From an uncultured Methanobrevibacter sp. (GTDB lineage Archaea; Methanobacteriota; Methanobacteria; Methanobacteriales; Methanobacteriaceae), in assembly GCF_900314695.1 (NCBI RefSeq), contig NZ_OMWD01000003.1, positions 98,912 through 162,911 on the forward strand: a DNA stretch of 64,000 bases. The letters run 5' to 3'. Below the pieces are notes generated by a model, which made no database searches, was not told the DNA's origin, and worked only from the letters and a program-made list of their open reading frames with translations. Position 1 is the first letter of the stretch. Every line of letters begins with the position of its first letter. A program made the position numbers and the translations under genes. This document shows positions 45,672 through 56,200 of this stretch, piece after piece.

Positions 45672-48600
45672 ATGAACTATAAATATTTAATAGCAATCCT
45701 GTTTGCATGTTTGTTGATTATTCCATTTTCATTTGCAAGCGATAATCAGACATTATTGGATGGCGGTGCAGTATCCAGTAATGAAAATAGTTACTATTTT
45801 GATGCTTCCTGTGAAAATGATAATGGAAACGGATCTTTGGAAAATCCATATAAATATTTGAAATCAGATAGAATAAGGGACAATTCGAATATTTATTTAA
45901 ATGATGGGGAGTATCTACTCGATAAACCTGCAAACATTAATAATGTTAGTATTTATGGTTCAAATAGTCAGAATACATCTATCATATATTCTGGTGTTGC
46001 TTTTGTTGTTTCAAAGAACTTAAATGTGGAAAATCTCACTTTATCAAAACTGACAATCAGAAATAGTGCAAATTTAATTTTAAAGAATGTTATTTTAGAG
46101 GATGGTAGAGGATATAATTCAAACAGATATAATAACTGTTATGGGGGTGCAATCTACTCAAGCAGTTCCAATGCCTTTGTAACAATCGATAATTGTACTT
46201 TTTTAAATGCCTATACTGAATATGGTGGTGCAATCTATCAGGATGGAGGTAAATTATTTATTGATAACTCAGAGTTTATCAATTGCTCTTCATTTAACTT
46301 TGGAGGTGCAATTGCAGGTATTAATACAAATGTAAGAATATCCAATTCCAAATTTTCAAATTCCTCTTCAAAAAAGGATGCTGGTGGTGCAGTTTATCTA
46401 AAAACATCATCACTTTCAGCAAGTGACATTCAAATTGAAAACTCCAATTCAACTTTCGGATCAGCAATATGTCTTCTCAAAACCAATTCAGTGCTTTCAA
46501 ACATTAAAGCCAACAACAACCATGCCCAATTTTCAGGTGGGGCTATTTATAATATTTATGGTGAATTTTCATTAAATGATTCTGAATTTACTAACAACAC
46601 TGCAAGAGACGGTGGGGCTTTATTTATCGACAATTCCGATAAGTGTACAATCATAAACAATGCTTTTAGCTATAATGGAGCATCACTTTCGGGAGGGGCT
46701 GCCTATATATTCTTGTGCAATTTGACAGAAAGTCTAAATTCATTTTCACATAACCATGCGCTTTTGGATGCTGATATCCGTATTTCTGATTCACTTGATT
46801 TGACTATTGGAAGCGGTAATTATACTATGTATAAGGTTAACTCCACTCAAATTGATGTATTGCCAAGTTATTACAGTTTGATTGATGAAAAATTAGTCAC
46901 TCCTGTAAAGGACCAGCAAACCAGTGGAAACTGTTGGGCATTCGCTCCGATTGCTGTTATGGAATCATGTATTTTAAAGGCATCCGGTGACGCTCTGGAT
47001 TTGTCCGAAGAGAACATGAAAAATCTGATGGCGTTGTACTCCGATTATGGCTGGAATATGAACACCAATGATGGGGGATATGACAAGATGGGATGGGGAT
47101 ATCTTACAAGTTGGTTGGGTCCTGTTTTGGAAAGCGATGACTTGTTTGATGATAATTCTCATTTGTCAGGCATCTTAAACAGTATTGGGCATGTTCAAAA
47201 TATCATATTTTTATATAGGGCTAACTATACGGATAATGATGCCATTAAACGTGCGATAATGCAGTATGGTGCCGTTGGAACAACCATGTATATGGGAGGA
47301 TATCTCAACTCTAAGAATGCCTATTACTATTATATGACTTCTGACAGTCCAAATCATGCAGTAACAATCGTCGGATGGGATGACAACTTTTCAAAAAACA
47401 ATTTTGCTCATACGCCTGGGGGTGATGGGGCATGGATTGTTAAAAACAGCTGGGGATCTGGTTGGGGAAATAATGGATATTTTTATGTGTCATATTATGA
47501 TACTAGACTTGCACAGCCTGGACTTGGGGATGTTTCATTTGCTATCGTATTGAACGATACAATTCGTCTTGATAAAAATTACCAATATGACATTGCAGGA
47601 ATGACAGATTATTTTCTTAACTCATACAGTACCGTTTGGTATGAAAATGCATTCAGAGCAACTGATGACGAATATTTGGCTTCAGTTTCAACATACTTTG
47701 AAAAGGTAACTAACTGGACAGTTTCAATTTATGTAAACAGCATATTGCAACACATTCAGTCTGGTGTGTCCAATCCAGGTTATTATACAATAAATCTTGA
47801 TAATTTGGTTCCATTAAAAACGGGGGACCTTTTTGAAGTGATGTTCCAGATAAGTGTTGGTGGGGAGGCAAGTTTCCCGATTTCAGAAATATATTCCTTA
47901 AATAATTTGGCTTATTCTCCAAATGTTTCCTTTGTCAGTTATGATGGTGTTAAATGGTTTGATTTATATGATTTTTCATTTAAATACTCAACTCACTGGT
48001 ATGAATCTCAAGTTGCATGCATTAAAGCATTTACTATTTTAAACCCAATAAATACCACTTCAACTATTTCATATACAATTGATGAAGCAAAAAACATTAA
48101 TGTTACCGTAGAAGTTTTAGATCAATACTCAAACCCATTAAAATCAGGTACTGTTGCCTTAAATATAAATGGAAATGTTTATAATTTGCCTGTTAAAAAT
48201 GGAATTGCTAGTCTTAGCACTTTCTTAAACCAAATAAATATTGTTATTTCAGCTTTATTTGATGCAACCGGTTATATATCATCAAATGATAGTGTATCAT
48301 TCAAGGTTCCAAAATCAAATCTTCCACTAGTTTTAAATGTTTCACGCGAATTAAATAATGTTTCAATTGACTTTAAAAGTTTAATTGATGCAAATGTGAC
48401 TTTAACAGTCAAAATAAATGATGATGTCTATGAAATATGCTTGAATGACTCATTAAAACTAAATGATTTATCTAATGGAGTTTATAATGTCAGTGTCAGT
48501 ATTTTGGATGAAGAATCCTGTTGGCAGGTTGATTTAATTGACTCATTTGTTGTAGACATTAGAACTGTAAGGTTCATTTCATCTGATTTAACTACAACTG

Positions 48601-51128
48601 ATGAGGATGATGTATTATATAATATTACTGTGGTTGATGAGAAAGGAAATACTCTTTCAAATAAGACAATATCAATCACTTTAAACGAAACATTTAATTT
48701 AACAAGCGATGAAAATGGTTTAATTCAGATTCCAATTTCTCTTAAAAGTGGAAATTATTTGTTATATGTTGATTTCAAAGGTGATAATGATCATTTTAAA
48801 AATTCTACTTCATTCAATATATTTGTGAAATGCAAGCTCGACGGCAATGTTGAAGTCAGAAAATACCAGAATAATGCAAATTTCACATTTGAATTTTCAA
48901 AACCTATAAATGCCACTGCAAAGCTAATAATCAATACTGAAGATTATTTTGTTGATGTTAGAAATGGCAGTGCAATTTTAAATTTATTTGATTTGAAAAA
49001 TGGTGCCTATTATGTTGATGTATTGCTGAATGACAGTTATGTGTTGGATGATGTTTCATCACAATTCAACATTGATGTAACTGGAACCAGGATTATTTTA
49101 AGCAATGTTACTGGTGTGGATGATGAAATAACAGTCATCAGTGCTTGCTTGATGGACAGTAATTCAAATCCATTGTCCAATGAGCTATTGATATTCACTT
49201 TAGGTGATAATGTTTATTCCAATTATACTGGTGATGACGGTTTTGTTTATGTCAATTTGAATTTAACTGCTGGTGAGCATGAATTGAGCATACAGTTCAA
49301 TGGTAATGATAATTATTTTGATTCTGCTTTAACTTCAAGAGTTAAAATTAAATCAAGAGTTGTTTTAAGTCTTGAATATGATGTTTATCAGAATTCTGCT
49401 GTTTTAAAAGTTTATTTATCAAAAGCAGTTAATGATACTGTTGTAGTAAAGGTCAATGACATTACTCGATTCGGTGAGATAATCTATTTGCATAATCTTT
49501 CAAACGGAATATATGATATCAACGTGTCTTTAGAAAATGCCAATGATGATTATGTATTTGAAAATATTGTGGAGTCATTTGCAGTTGATGTTAGAAATGT
49601 AAGTTTTAGTGCATCTGATTTGACCACAACTGATGAGGATGATGTATTATATAATATTGCTGTGGTTGATGAGAAAGGAAATCCTCTTTCAAATAAGACA
49701 GTAACAATTACTTTGGATGAAACATTTGATTTCACAAGTGATGAAAACGGTTTAATTCAAGTTCCAATTTCCCTTAAAAGTGGAAATTATTTGTTATATG
49801 TTGATTTCAAAGGCGACAATAACTATTTTAAAAATTCCACTTCATTTAATATCTATGTTAAATGCAAACTCAGCGGTAATGTTGAGGTTAGCGAATACCA
49901 GAATAATGCAAATTTTACATTTGAATTTTCAAAACCTATAAATGCCACTGCAAAAGTCATGATTAACAATGAAATTTATCTTGTTGATGTCAGAAGCGGT
50001 AATGCAATTTTAAATTTATTTGATTTGAAAAATGGTGCCTATTATGTTGACGTGTTGTTGGATGACAGTTATGTGTTGGATGATGTTTCATCACAATTCA
50101 ACATTGATGTAACTGGAACTCAGATTATTTCAAGCGAATTGACATTGTTGTATCAGAAAAACAATCGATATTGTGTAACTTTAAAGGATATTGATGGAAA
50201 TGCAGTTGCTAATCAATGGATTGAAGTTGAGATTGCAGGTAATGTATATAAAATACTCACAGATTCAAATGGACAAGCCTCAATCACTTTCAATTTGTCC
50301 TGTGGAGATTATGCAGTGGCCATTAGCTATTCTGGTAATAAAAATTGCTTCGGCTCAACTGCAAATTCAACAATACACATTAAAACAACAATCATTGAAA
50401 ATGACTCATTAACTAAAACATACAATTCCAAATATGCAATTAAGTTGTTGAATACTTCCGATGCAACATTCATTTTAAATGGTATTTTATATGATGTTAA
50501 AACTGATGAAAATGGATTTGCATACATTAACATCCTTGAAAAGGTCGGAGAATACAAATTAACTATCATAAACAATTGGAATGGTGAAAACATAACTAAA
50601 ACAATCAATGTTGTTCCAAGACTTGGTGGCAATAGCGATATTTCAAAATATTATCTGGGGTCTAAAAACTATCAGGTACGTGTTTTAAACGATGATGGTG
50701 ATATTGCAAGTGGTGTATACGTTAAAATAACAGTCGGCGGCAAAACTTACAATGTAAAGACAAATAAAAATGGAATTGCAACATTTAAGCTTACACAAAA
50801 ACCGAATAAATATACAATAACTGCTTCATATAAAGGATTTAAAGTATCCAACAAAGTTGTAATCAAAACAACAATAATAACTAAAAACTTATCCAAAAAG
50901 AAATCAAAAACAGCCAAATTCACTGTAAAACTATTAAACAGCAATGGTAAAATTTTAAAATCTAAAATAGCGACCATTAAGTTCAAAGGTAAAACCTATA
51001 AAGTTAAAACAAATTCAAAAGGAATCGCAAAATTGACTATTAATAAAAACATTAAGGTAGGAAAATATAATATCGTAACAAGCTATGGCAAACTTACAGT
51101 TAAAAATTGGGTAAAAGTTACAAAATAG
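45672..51128 (+). CDS. Adhesin-like protein with papain-like (C1) protease domain and duplicated Ig-like block
   Basis: This 1818-residue secreted protein starts at ATG 45672, behind GGTGA, with a signal peptide ending at FASDN. Beta-helix repeats with GGAIY motifs fill about residues 40-380. The C1 domain (about 400-640) has TPVKDQQTSGNCWAFAP with C421, H562 in SPNHAVTIVGW and N592 in VKNSWGSGWG. A lectin-like domain follows, then about ten Ig-like repeats. Two 167-residue blocks are near copies of each other (nt 48585-49087 and 49617-50119). The end is a Lys-rich tail with no membrane helix. The layout equals that of the ALPs at 23672 and 53209. Confidence 0.88.
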   Translation: MNYKYLIAILFACLLIIPFSFASDNQTLLDGGAVSSNENSYYFDASCENDNGNGSLENPYKYLKSDRIRDNSNIYLNDGEYLLDKPANINNVSIYGSNSQNTSIIYSGVAFVVSKNLNVENLTLSKLTIRNSANLILKNVILEDGRGYNSNRYNNCYGGAIYSSSSNAFVTIDNCTFLNAYTEYGGAIYQDGGKLFIDNSEFINCSSFNFGGAIAGINTNVRISNSKFSNSSSKKDAGGAVYLKTSSLSASDIQIENSNSTFGSAICLLKTNSVLSNIKANNNHAQFSGGAIYNIYGEFSLNDSEFTNNTARDGGALFIDNSDKCTIINNAFSYNGASLSGGAAYIFLCNLTESLNSFSHNHALLDADIRISDSLDLTIGSGNYTMYKVNSTQIDVLPSYYSLIDEKLVTPVKDQQTSGNCWAFAPIAVMESCILKASGDALDLSEENMKNLMALYSDYGWNMNTNDGGYDKMGWGYLTSWLGPVLESDDLFDDNSHLSGILNSIGHVQNIIFLYRANYTDNDAIKRAIMQYGAVGTTMYMGGYLNSKNAYYYYMTSDSPNHAVTIVGWDDNFSKNNFAHTPGGDGAWIVKNSWGSGWGNNGYFYVSYYDTRLAQPGLGDVSFAIVLNDTIRLDKNYQYDIAGMTDYFLNSYSTVWYENAFRATDDEYLASVSTYFEKVTNWTVSIYVNSILQHIQSGVSNPGYYTINLDNLVPLKTGDLFEVMFQISVGGEASFPISEIYSLNNLAYSPNVSFVSYDGVKWFDLYDFSFKYSTHWYESQVACIKAFTILNPINTTSTISYTIDEAKNINVTVEVLDQYSNPLKSGTVALNINGNVYNLPVKNGIASLSTFLNQINIVISALFDATGYISSNDSVSFKVPKSNLPLVLNVSRELNNVSIDFKSLIDANVTLTVKINDDVYEICLNDSLKLNDLSNGVYNVSVSILDEESCWQVDLIDSFVVDIRTVRFISSDLTTTDEDDVLYNITVVDEKGNTLSNKTISITLNETFNLTSDENGLIQIPISLKSGNYLLYVDFKGDNDHFKNSTSFNIFVKCKLDGNVEVRKYQNNANFTFEFSKPINATAKLIINTEDYFVDVRNGSAILNLFDLKNGAYYVDVLLNDSYVLDDVSSQFNIDVTGTRIILSNVTGVDDEITVISACLMDSNSNPLSNELLIFTLGDNVYSNYTGDDGFVYVNLNLTAGEHELSIQFNGNDNYFDSALTSRVKIKSRVVLSLEYDVYQNSAVLKVYLSKAVNDTVVVKVNDITRFGEIIYLHNLSNGIYDINVSLENANDDYVFENIVESFAVDVRNVSFSASDLTTTDEDDVLYNIAVVDEKGNPLSNKTVTITLDETFDFTSDENGLIQVPISLKSGNYLLYVDFKGDNNYFKNSTSFNIYVKCKLSGNVEVSEYQNNANFTFEFSKPINATAKVMINNEIYLVDVRSGNAILNLFDLKNGAYYVDVLLDDSYVLDDVSSQFNIDVTGTQIISSELTLLYQKNNRYCVTLKDIDGNAVANQWIEVEIAGNVYKILTDSNGQASITFNLSCGDYAVAISYSGNKNCFGSTANSTIHIKTTIIENDSLTKTYNSKYAIKLLNTSDATFILNGILYDVKTDENGFAYINILEKVGEYKLTIINNWNGENITKTINVVPRLGGNSDISKYYLGSKNYQVRVLNDDGDIASGVYVKITVGGKTYNVKTNKNGIATFKLTQKPNKYTITASYKGFKVSNKVVIKTTIITKNLSKKKSKTAKFTVKLLNSNGKILKSKIATIKFKGKTYKVKTNSKGIAKLTINKNIKVGKYNIVTSYGKLTVKNWVKVTK
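48585..49087 (+). repeat. Internal duplication in adhesin, copy A
   Basis: This copy aligns with 49617-50119 at a constant offset of 1032 nt (344 codons). The encoded Ig-like units begin at SDLTTTDEDDVLYNI and end at FNIDVTGT. Most differences are single bases, so the duplication or homogenisation is fairly recent. Confidence 0.85.
49617..50119 (+). repeat. Internal duplication in adhesin, copy B
   Basis: This is the second copy of the block at 48585-49087. Long stretches, such as the segment coding for FTFEFSKPINATAK, are identical or nearly so at the DNA level. Confidence 0.85.
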
Positions 51129-51452
51129 TCATTGATGATATTGTACTTGTGAAGCAGCATATGTTTCAAAAGCATTGGAAAAGCTAAAAATCGATGGATT
51201 GTTGAATACATCAATGAATGGTATATACGACATTTTTATATTGGTATGCTGGTTTTGATGAACAAGTGCTTGAATTCGGAAATTGCTAATTTTTAATTGA
51301 TTTGATTATAATTTTGCATAATCTGTAAAATGACACTCAAATTTCAGTTATTTTCCTTAAAGTTTATTATGATTAATTTTCATAATATTAAATGTTGCTT
51401 AAATTATTTTTTGATAATTTAAATTTATTTAATGAAATAAATATGTGGTATT
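51129..51452 (+). other. Intergenic stretch with possible gene remnant and promoter of the kinase gene
   Basis: Between 51145 and 51290 the composition is less AT-rich and codon-like, and short frames such as CEAAYVSKALEKLKIDGLL appear, then break at a stop or frame change. I recognise no family. The rest (51290-51452) is AT-rich and probably holds the promoter of the downstream gene. Confidence 0.3.
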
Positions 51453-53051
51453 ATGGATAAGGAAACAAAAGAGCGTTTGCGTGAAATTAGGGCAGCTTTA
51501 AAAAAATATGGCTTTGATAAAATTCTAGGCCAATCTGCAAAAAATAAAATTAAACCAATCAAAAATGACGAACCAGAGGATAATCTATTATTGGAAGATG
51601 ATGTTCCTGTAAAATTAAGGTTGATGCTTCAGGAACTGGGAACCACATTTATCAAATTAGGCCAACTTTTAAGTACAAGGCCGGATGTGGTTGGAGATGA
51701 TATTGCAAATGAACTTGCAAACTTGCAGGATGACAATCCGGCAATAAGCTATGAGGAAGTTAAGTCAATAGTTGAAAGAGAACTTAACGGTAATATTGAT
51801 GAATTGTTTGAAAGCTTTTCTCATGAGGAATTGGCGACTGCATCAATCGGTCAGGTTCATGAAGCAAAATTAATCACCGGTGAAAGGGTTGCAATTAAAG
51901 TCCAAAAAGAAGGAATTACCGATAAAATCGACCTTGATTTAAAAATTATGAAATTCATTGCCAACCGTGCAGACAAATGGAATTCAGATCTTAAAAAGTT
52001 AAACCTGCCTGGAATCATGGATGAATTTGACCGTACAATTCACAAGGAAATAGATTATAACAATGAATTCATGAATATGCAACGCATTGAATTAAATTTT
52101 ACAGATAATCCCAATATTCACATTCCCGAATCTTATCCAAAATATTGTTCATCAAAAGTTTTGACAATGGAATTCATTGATGGAACTAAATTATCTGATG
52201 TTTATGAAAGCGATAGCGAAGAATTTGATAAGAAACTTTTAGCAAAAAATCTTCTTGATTCATATCTTCAGCAATTATTTATTGACGGATTTTTCCATGG
52301 AGACCCTCACCCGGGTAATATCATGATTTTAGAGAATAATGTAATATGTTATCTTGATTTGGGAATGATGGGTATCTTTGATGAAGATTTTAAAAGAAAC
52401 CTTTCTGAAGTTATGATTTTATTTGTTGACCAGGACATTGATGGTTTGATAAATCAATTGATGTACATGGACATATTGGATTATGATGTTGACACAAGAG
52501 TTCTTAAAAGGGACTTGACTGACTTGTTTGGGAGATATTTCGGTGTTGAACTCAATAGGTTCAATGGAGTTTTAGAAGAATTGCTTAGCCTTATGCAGGA
52601 TTATGGTGTGATTCTTCCTAATGAAGTGGTTACCATGGCAAGAGGCCTATCAATGATTGAAGCTGCTGCACAAAACTTGGATCCTGAAATCGATGTTTTC
52701 GCATTAATCAAACCGGTTGCAAAACAAATAGCAAGAGAAAGGCTTAACCCTAAAAAATATCTTAAAAGCAAAAAAAACAATCTAATCTTATATGAACACA
52801 TGATTAGAGGTTTGCCAAAGCTTCTTACAAGAACCATTCACAAAATCGAAGAAAACGAATTGCAGTTCAGGTTAGAAGTTGACATTACCGATAAGGTTTC
52901 AATAATTGCATTGGTATCAGCACTTATAATTGGTTCTTCAGTTGTTTCATTTGGACCGATGGTATACGATATGCCTTTGATTTCTTTAATTGGATATTTG
53001 ATAGCAATAATCTTAAGCATTATTGGAATTAAGAAATTTGTTTTAAAATAG
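51453..53051 (+). CDS. ABC1/UbiB-family atypical kinase
   Basis: This 532-residue protein is of the UbiB/ADCK family, protein-kinase-like ATPases tied to isoprenoid-lipid and quinone metabolism. Archaeal roles are not settled. The family's KxGQ motif is KLGQLLSTRPDVV near residue 68. The Ala-rich loop and strands are ASIGQVHEAKL and VAIKVQ, and the catalytic loop is HGDPHPGNIMI near residue 285, followed by DLGMMG. Two hydrophobic helices at the C-terminus (about 480-530) should anchor it in the membrane. It is complete, starts at ATG 51453, and stands alone as a housekeeping-type gene within the adhesin island. A terminator follows. Confidence 0.92.
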   Translation: MDKETKERLREIRAALKKYGFDKILGQSAKNKIKPIKNDEPEDNLLLEDDVPVKLRLMLQELGTTFIKLGQLLSTRPDVVGDDIANELANLQDDNPAISYEEVKSIVERELNGNIDELFESFSHEELATASIGQVHEAKLITGERVAIKVQKEGITDKIDLDLKIMKFIANRADKWNSDLKKLNLPGIMDEFDRTIHKEIDYNNEFMNMQRIELNFTDNPNIHIPESYPKYCSSKVLTMEFIDGTKLSDVYESDSEEFDKKLLAKNLLDSYLQQLFIDGFFHGDPHPGNIMILENNVICYLDLGMMGIFDEDFKRNLSEVMILFVDQDIDGLINQLMYMDILDYDVDTRVLKRDLTDLFGRYFGVELNRFNGVLEELLSLMQDYGVILPNEVVTMARGLSMIEAAAQNLDPEIDVFALIKPVAKQIARERLNPKKYLKSKKNNLILYEHMIRGLPKLLTRTIHKIEENELQFRLEVDITDKVSIIALVSALIIGSSVVSFGPMVYDMPLISLIGYLIAIILSIIGIKKFVLK

Positions 53052-53064
53052 ATTCAATTTTTAA

Positions 53065-53098
53065 ATTTTCAAGATACTTTTCTTGAAAATAACTTTTT
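53065..53098 (+). terminator. Hairpin terminator after the ABC1 kinase gene
   Basis: The 9-bp inverted repeat ATTTTCAAG / CTTGAAAAT (53065-53073 with 53082-53090) is followed by AACTTTTTTT. Confidence 0.6.
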
Positions 53099-53208
53099 TT
53101 ATATTTTCATATTTTTGGAAAAATTTCACCATATTTTCTTGACAGATAATCTCAATTAAAGCAATCACTTTAGATAACTTATATTGCTGTTAAAATAAAT
53201 ATAGTATT

Positions 53209-56200
53209 ATGTTTAACAAAAAATTAATTTTCGCTTTAATTATATTCATAATTGCTATTTCATCAGTTAGTGCAAATGACTCTAATTCGACTGATGATAT
53301 GTATGGTTATGATGGAAATAATTTGGAAGTGAAGGTACAAAACACTTCGGATGTTTCGCTTAGTCAGTCAAGTGAGGGAAAAGGACTTGATGACATTGAT
53401 TCTGATTCATTGGCTGCTGGTCAAACGGTTTATTTTAATGCATCTGCAAGAAGTGATGGTGAAGGTACACAAACAAGTCCATATAAGGTTTTGAAGGATT
53501 CCAGAATAACATCCGGCATGACTGCTTACTTTGCAGATGGTGTTTATGATTATGAGGGTTCCGGAAAGATTTCATCGAAAACAGTTTTCATCGGACAAAG
53601 CAGGGAAAATACGATTATTCGTGGTACTGATTATTACTTTGATTTGACCATTTCGTCAGGTTCAAGTTTAGTTTTAAAGGATATAACATTTGATTATGGC
53701 CATATTATAAATCAAGGGGATTTAAATGCAGATAATGTGGCTTTCGTAAATTCAAAATGTGATTATGATCCAGATAGTTCTGCATTTACTGCTTATGGAT
53801 CTGGTGGAGCAATATTCAGTAATCCATCATCAAGGTATGCATGTAATATAAATCTCCATAACTGTTATTTTGATACAAATCATGCAAAGTATGGTGGAGC
53901 CATTGCTGCAAACTACACTAATATTGTGATTACCAATTGTGTCTTTTCTAATTCATTGTCAAATAGGTCTGGTGGTGCAATTTATAGTTTAAAATCAAAT
54001 TTAACAGTCTCAAAATCTTCATTTACAAAAAGCAATGCCAAATATGGTGGTGCAATTTATACGGAAGAAGGAAATATTTATTTGACTGATTCCACTTTCA
54101 CAACATCTCAAGCATACAGTTTCGGAGGGGCAATTGCTTCAATATTAACCAATTCAACAATAGGAAACTGTAATTTTTTAAATTATTGGTCTCTAACTGA
54201 TTCAGGTGGTGCAGTCTATGCGAAAAATGGACGTATAGATGTTTCAAAATCCAGTTTTACAAATGGGATTGCAGATTTTGGTGGTGCAATCTGTGCATTA
54301 AGTATATATTCTACTGTTGAAGGTTCTAATTTCCAAAATAACACTGCAAATTGCGGCGGATCTATTTTCAATATGTATAATAATCTTTATATTTCCAACT
54401 CCAATTTCAAAAGTTCTTCTGCAGTTTATGGTGGTGCAATTTGCAGCTATCTTGCCGATTGCATTTCATTAAACAACAATGTATTTGTAAATTCAAATGA
54501 TGTGTATGTTTTTGCAAAAACCACTACAAGTATAACAAAAAATGCAAATACTGGTTTGACTAATGTTAAAATTGTCAATACTACATTGTTTGATATTGGA
54601 AGTAATGTAATAGCTCCTATAATTAATTATTCTCCAGAATATCAAAGCACAATTCCATCATCTTATGATTCAAGGGATTATGGATATGTTACTCCAGTAA
54701 AAGATCAGATGGATGGAGGAAACTGTTGGGCTTTTGCAAGCGTTGCAACATTGGAAATCTGTCTTAAAAAAGCTACTGGAATCACTTTTGATTTTTCAGA
54801 AGAAAACATTAAGAACCTTATGACAATGTATTCTTTGGTTGGAATAATTGATAAAGAAACTAATCGTGGTGGAACTAATTCAATGGCATTTGGCTATTTT
54901 ATTGATTGGTTAGGTCCAATAAACGATACTTTGGATGTTTATGATGACTATTCTACATTGTCCCATATTTATTCACCTCTTTTACATGTTCAAAATGTTT
55001 ATTTCCTTCCGACCAGAAAGGATACAAATGATAATGATGCCATTAAAAAGGCAATAATGGATTATGGTGCCGTTGCGACCGGTACATTTTGGAAAACATC
55101 CAATCATGGTATTACTCTTATTGGATGGAATGATAATTACAATGATAAGGATTATTTCGGCAATTATGCTAAGGGTGTTTGGATAGTTAAGAACAGTTGG
55201 GGTGAAGATTCCGATGATGATGGATATGTATACATTTCTTATGAAAGGGAGCTCTTGGCAGATTCAGCTTCAAGATTAACTAATTATATTTATACATATA
55301 TCTTCAATGACACTGAAAGCTATTCCAGAAACTATCAGTATGACCTGAATGGTGTTAATTATTATGCCATTTCTGAAAGTGATGTATTCAGATATAAGAA
55401 TGTCTTTGTTGCACAGGACAATGAGAACCTATCTGCATTTTCCACTGTTTTTAGACAGCCTACTAGTTATAGAGTAACTCTTTATAAAGGCAATAATTTG
55501 ATTTTGACTCAGGAAGGGTACAGTCCTGCAGGATATTACACAATTCCATTCAAAACCAAAACAACATTATCAAAAGGTGATGAATTTTCAATCTGCATTG
55601 AAAATTTAAATTCTGGTGATAAGTATATTCCATTGGCTTTTTCAGGATATTCTAGCCTTGGAACTTTCGAAGATGGCATTTCATATATGGATGTAGGTGA
55701 TGGATGGAAGGATTTATATTCCTATGATACAGCTCCTTACGTGGCTTGCATTAAAGCATTTACCACTCCTTTGGCTTTAAATGAGGTTACACTTAGTGTC
55801 AATCAGTTTACCAGCATGTATGTCAATGAGGGAATTGAAGTTAATTTCAAATTAAGTAATAATCAGTTAAATAGGGGTTTGGTCACAGTTAATCTTGACG
55901 GTAAGACTTATTATTCCCCAGTTTCAAATGGTGTTGCCAGTTTTTGGCTTCATTTCACTACTGTTGGCTCCCACACTTTAAAAGCACAATACAAAAATAA
56001 TTTATATACTTCCAACATCGTGAATTTCAATTTCAATGTAATTCCGCAGTCTGGCGAAATATCCATTTCCGCTCCTGATTTGACTAAATATTATGGAAGT
56101 TCTTCCAAATTCTCTATTAAGGTGACTGATGGTGGACGGGTTGTTGGTGGTGCTATCGTTAAGTTTACTTGTGGTAGCAGTAGTCAAACTCTCGTAACTA

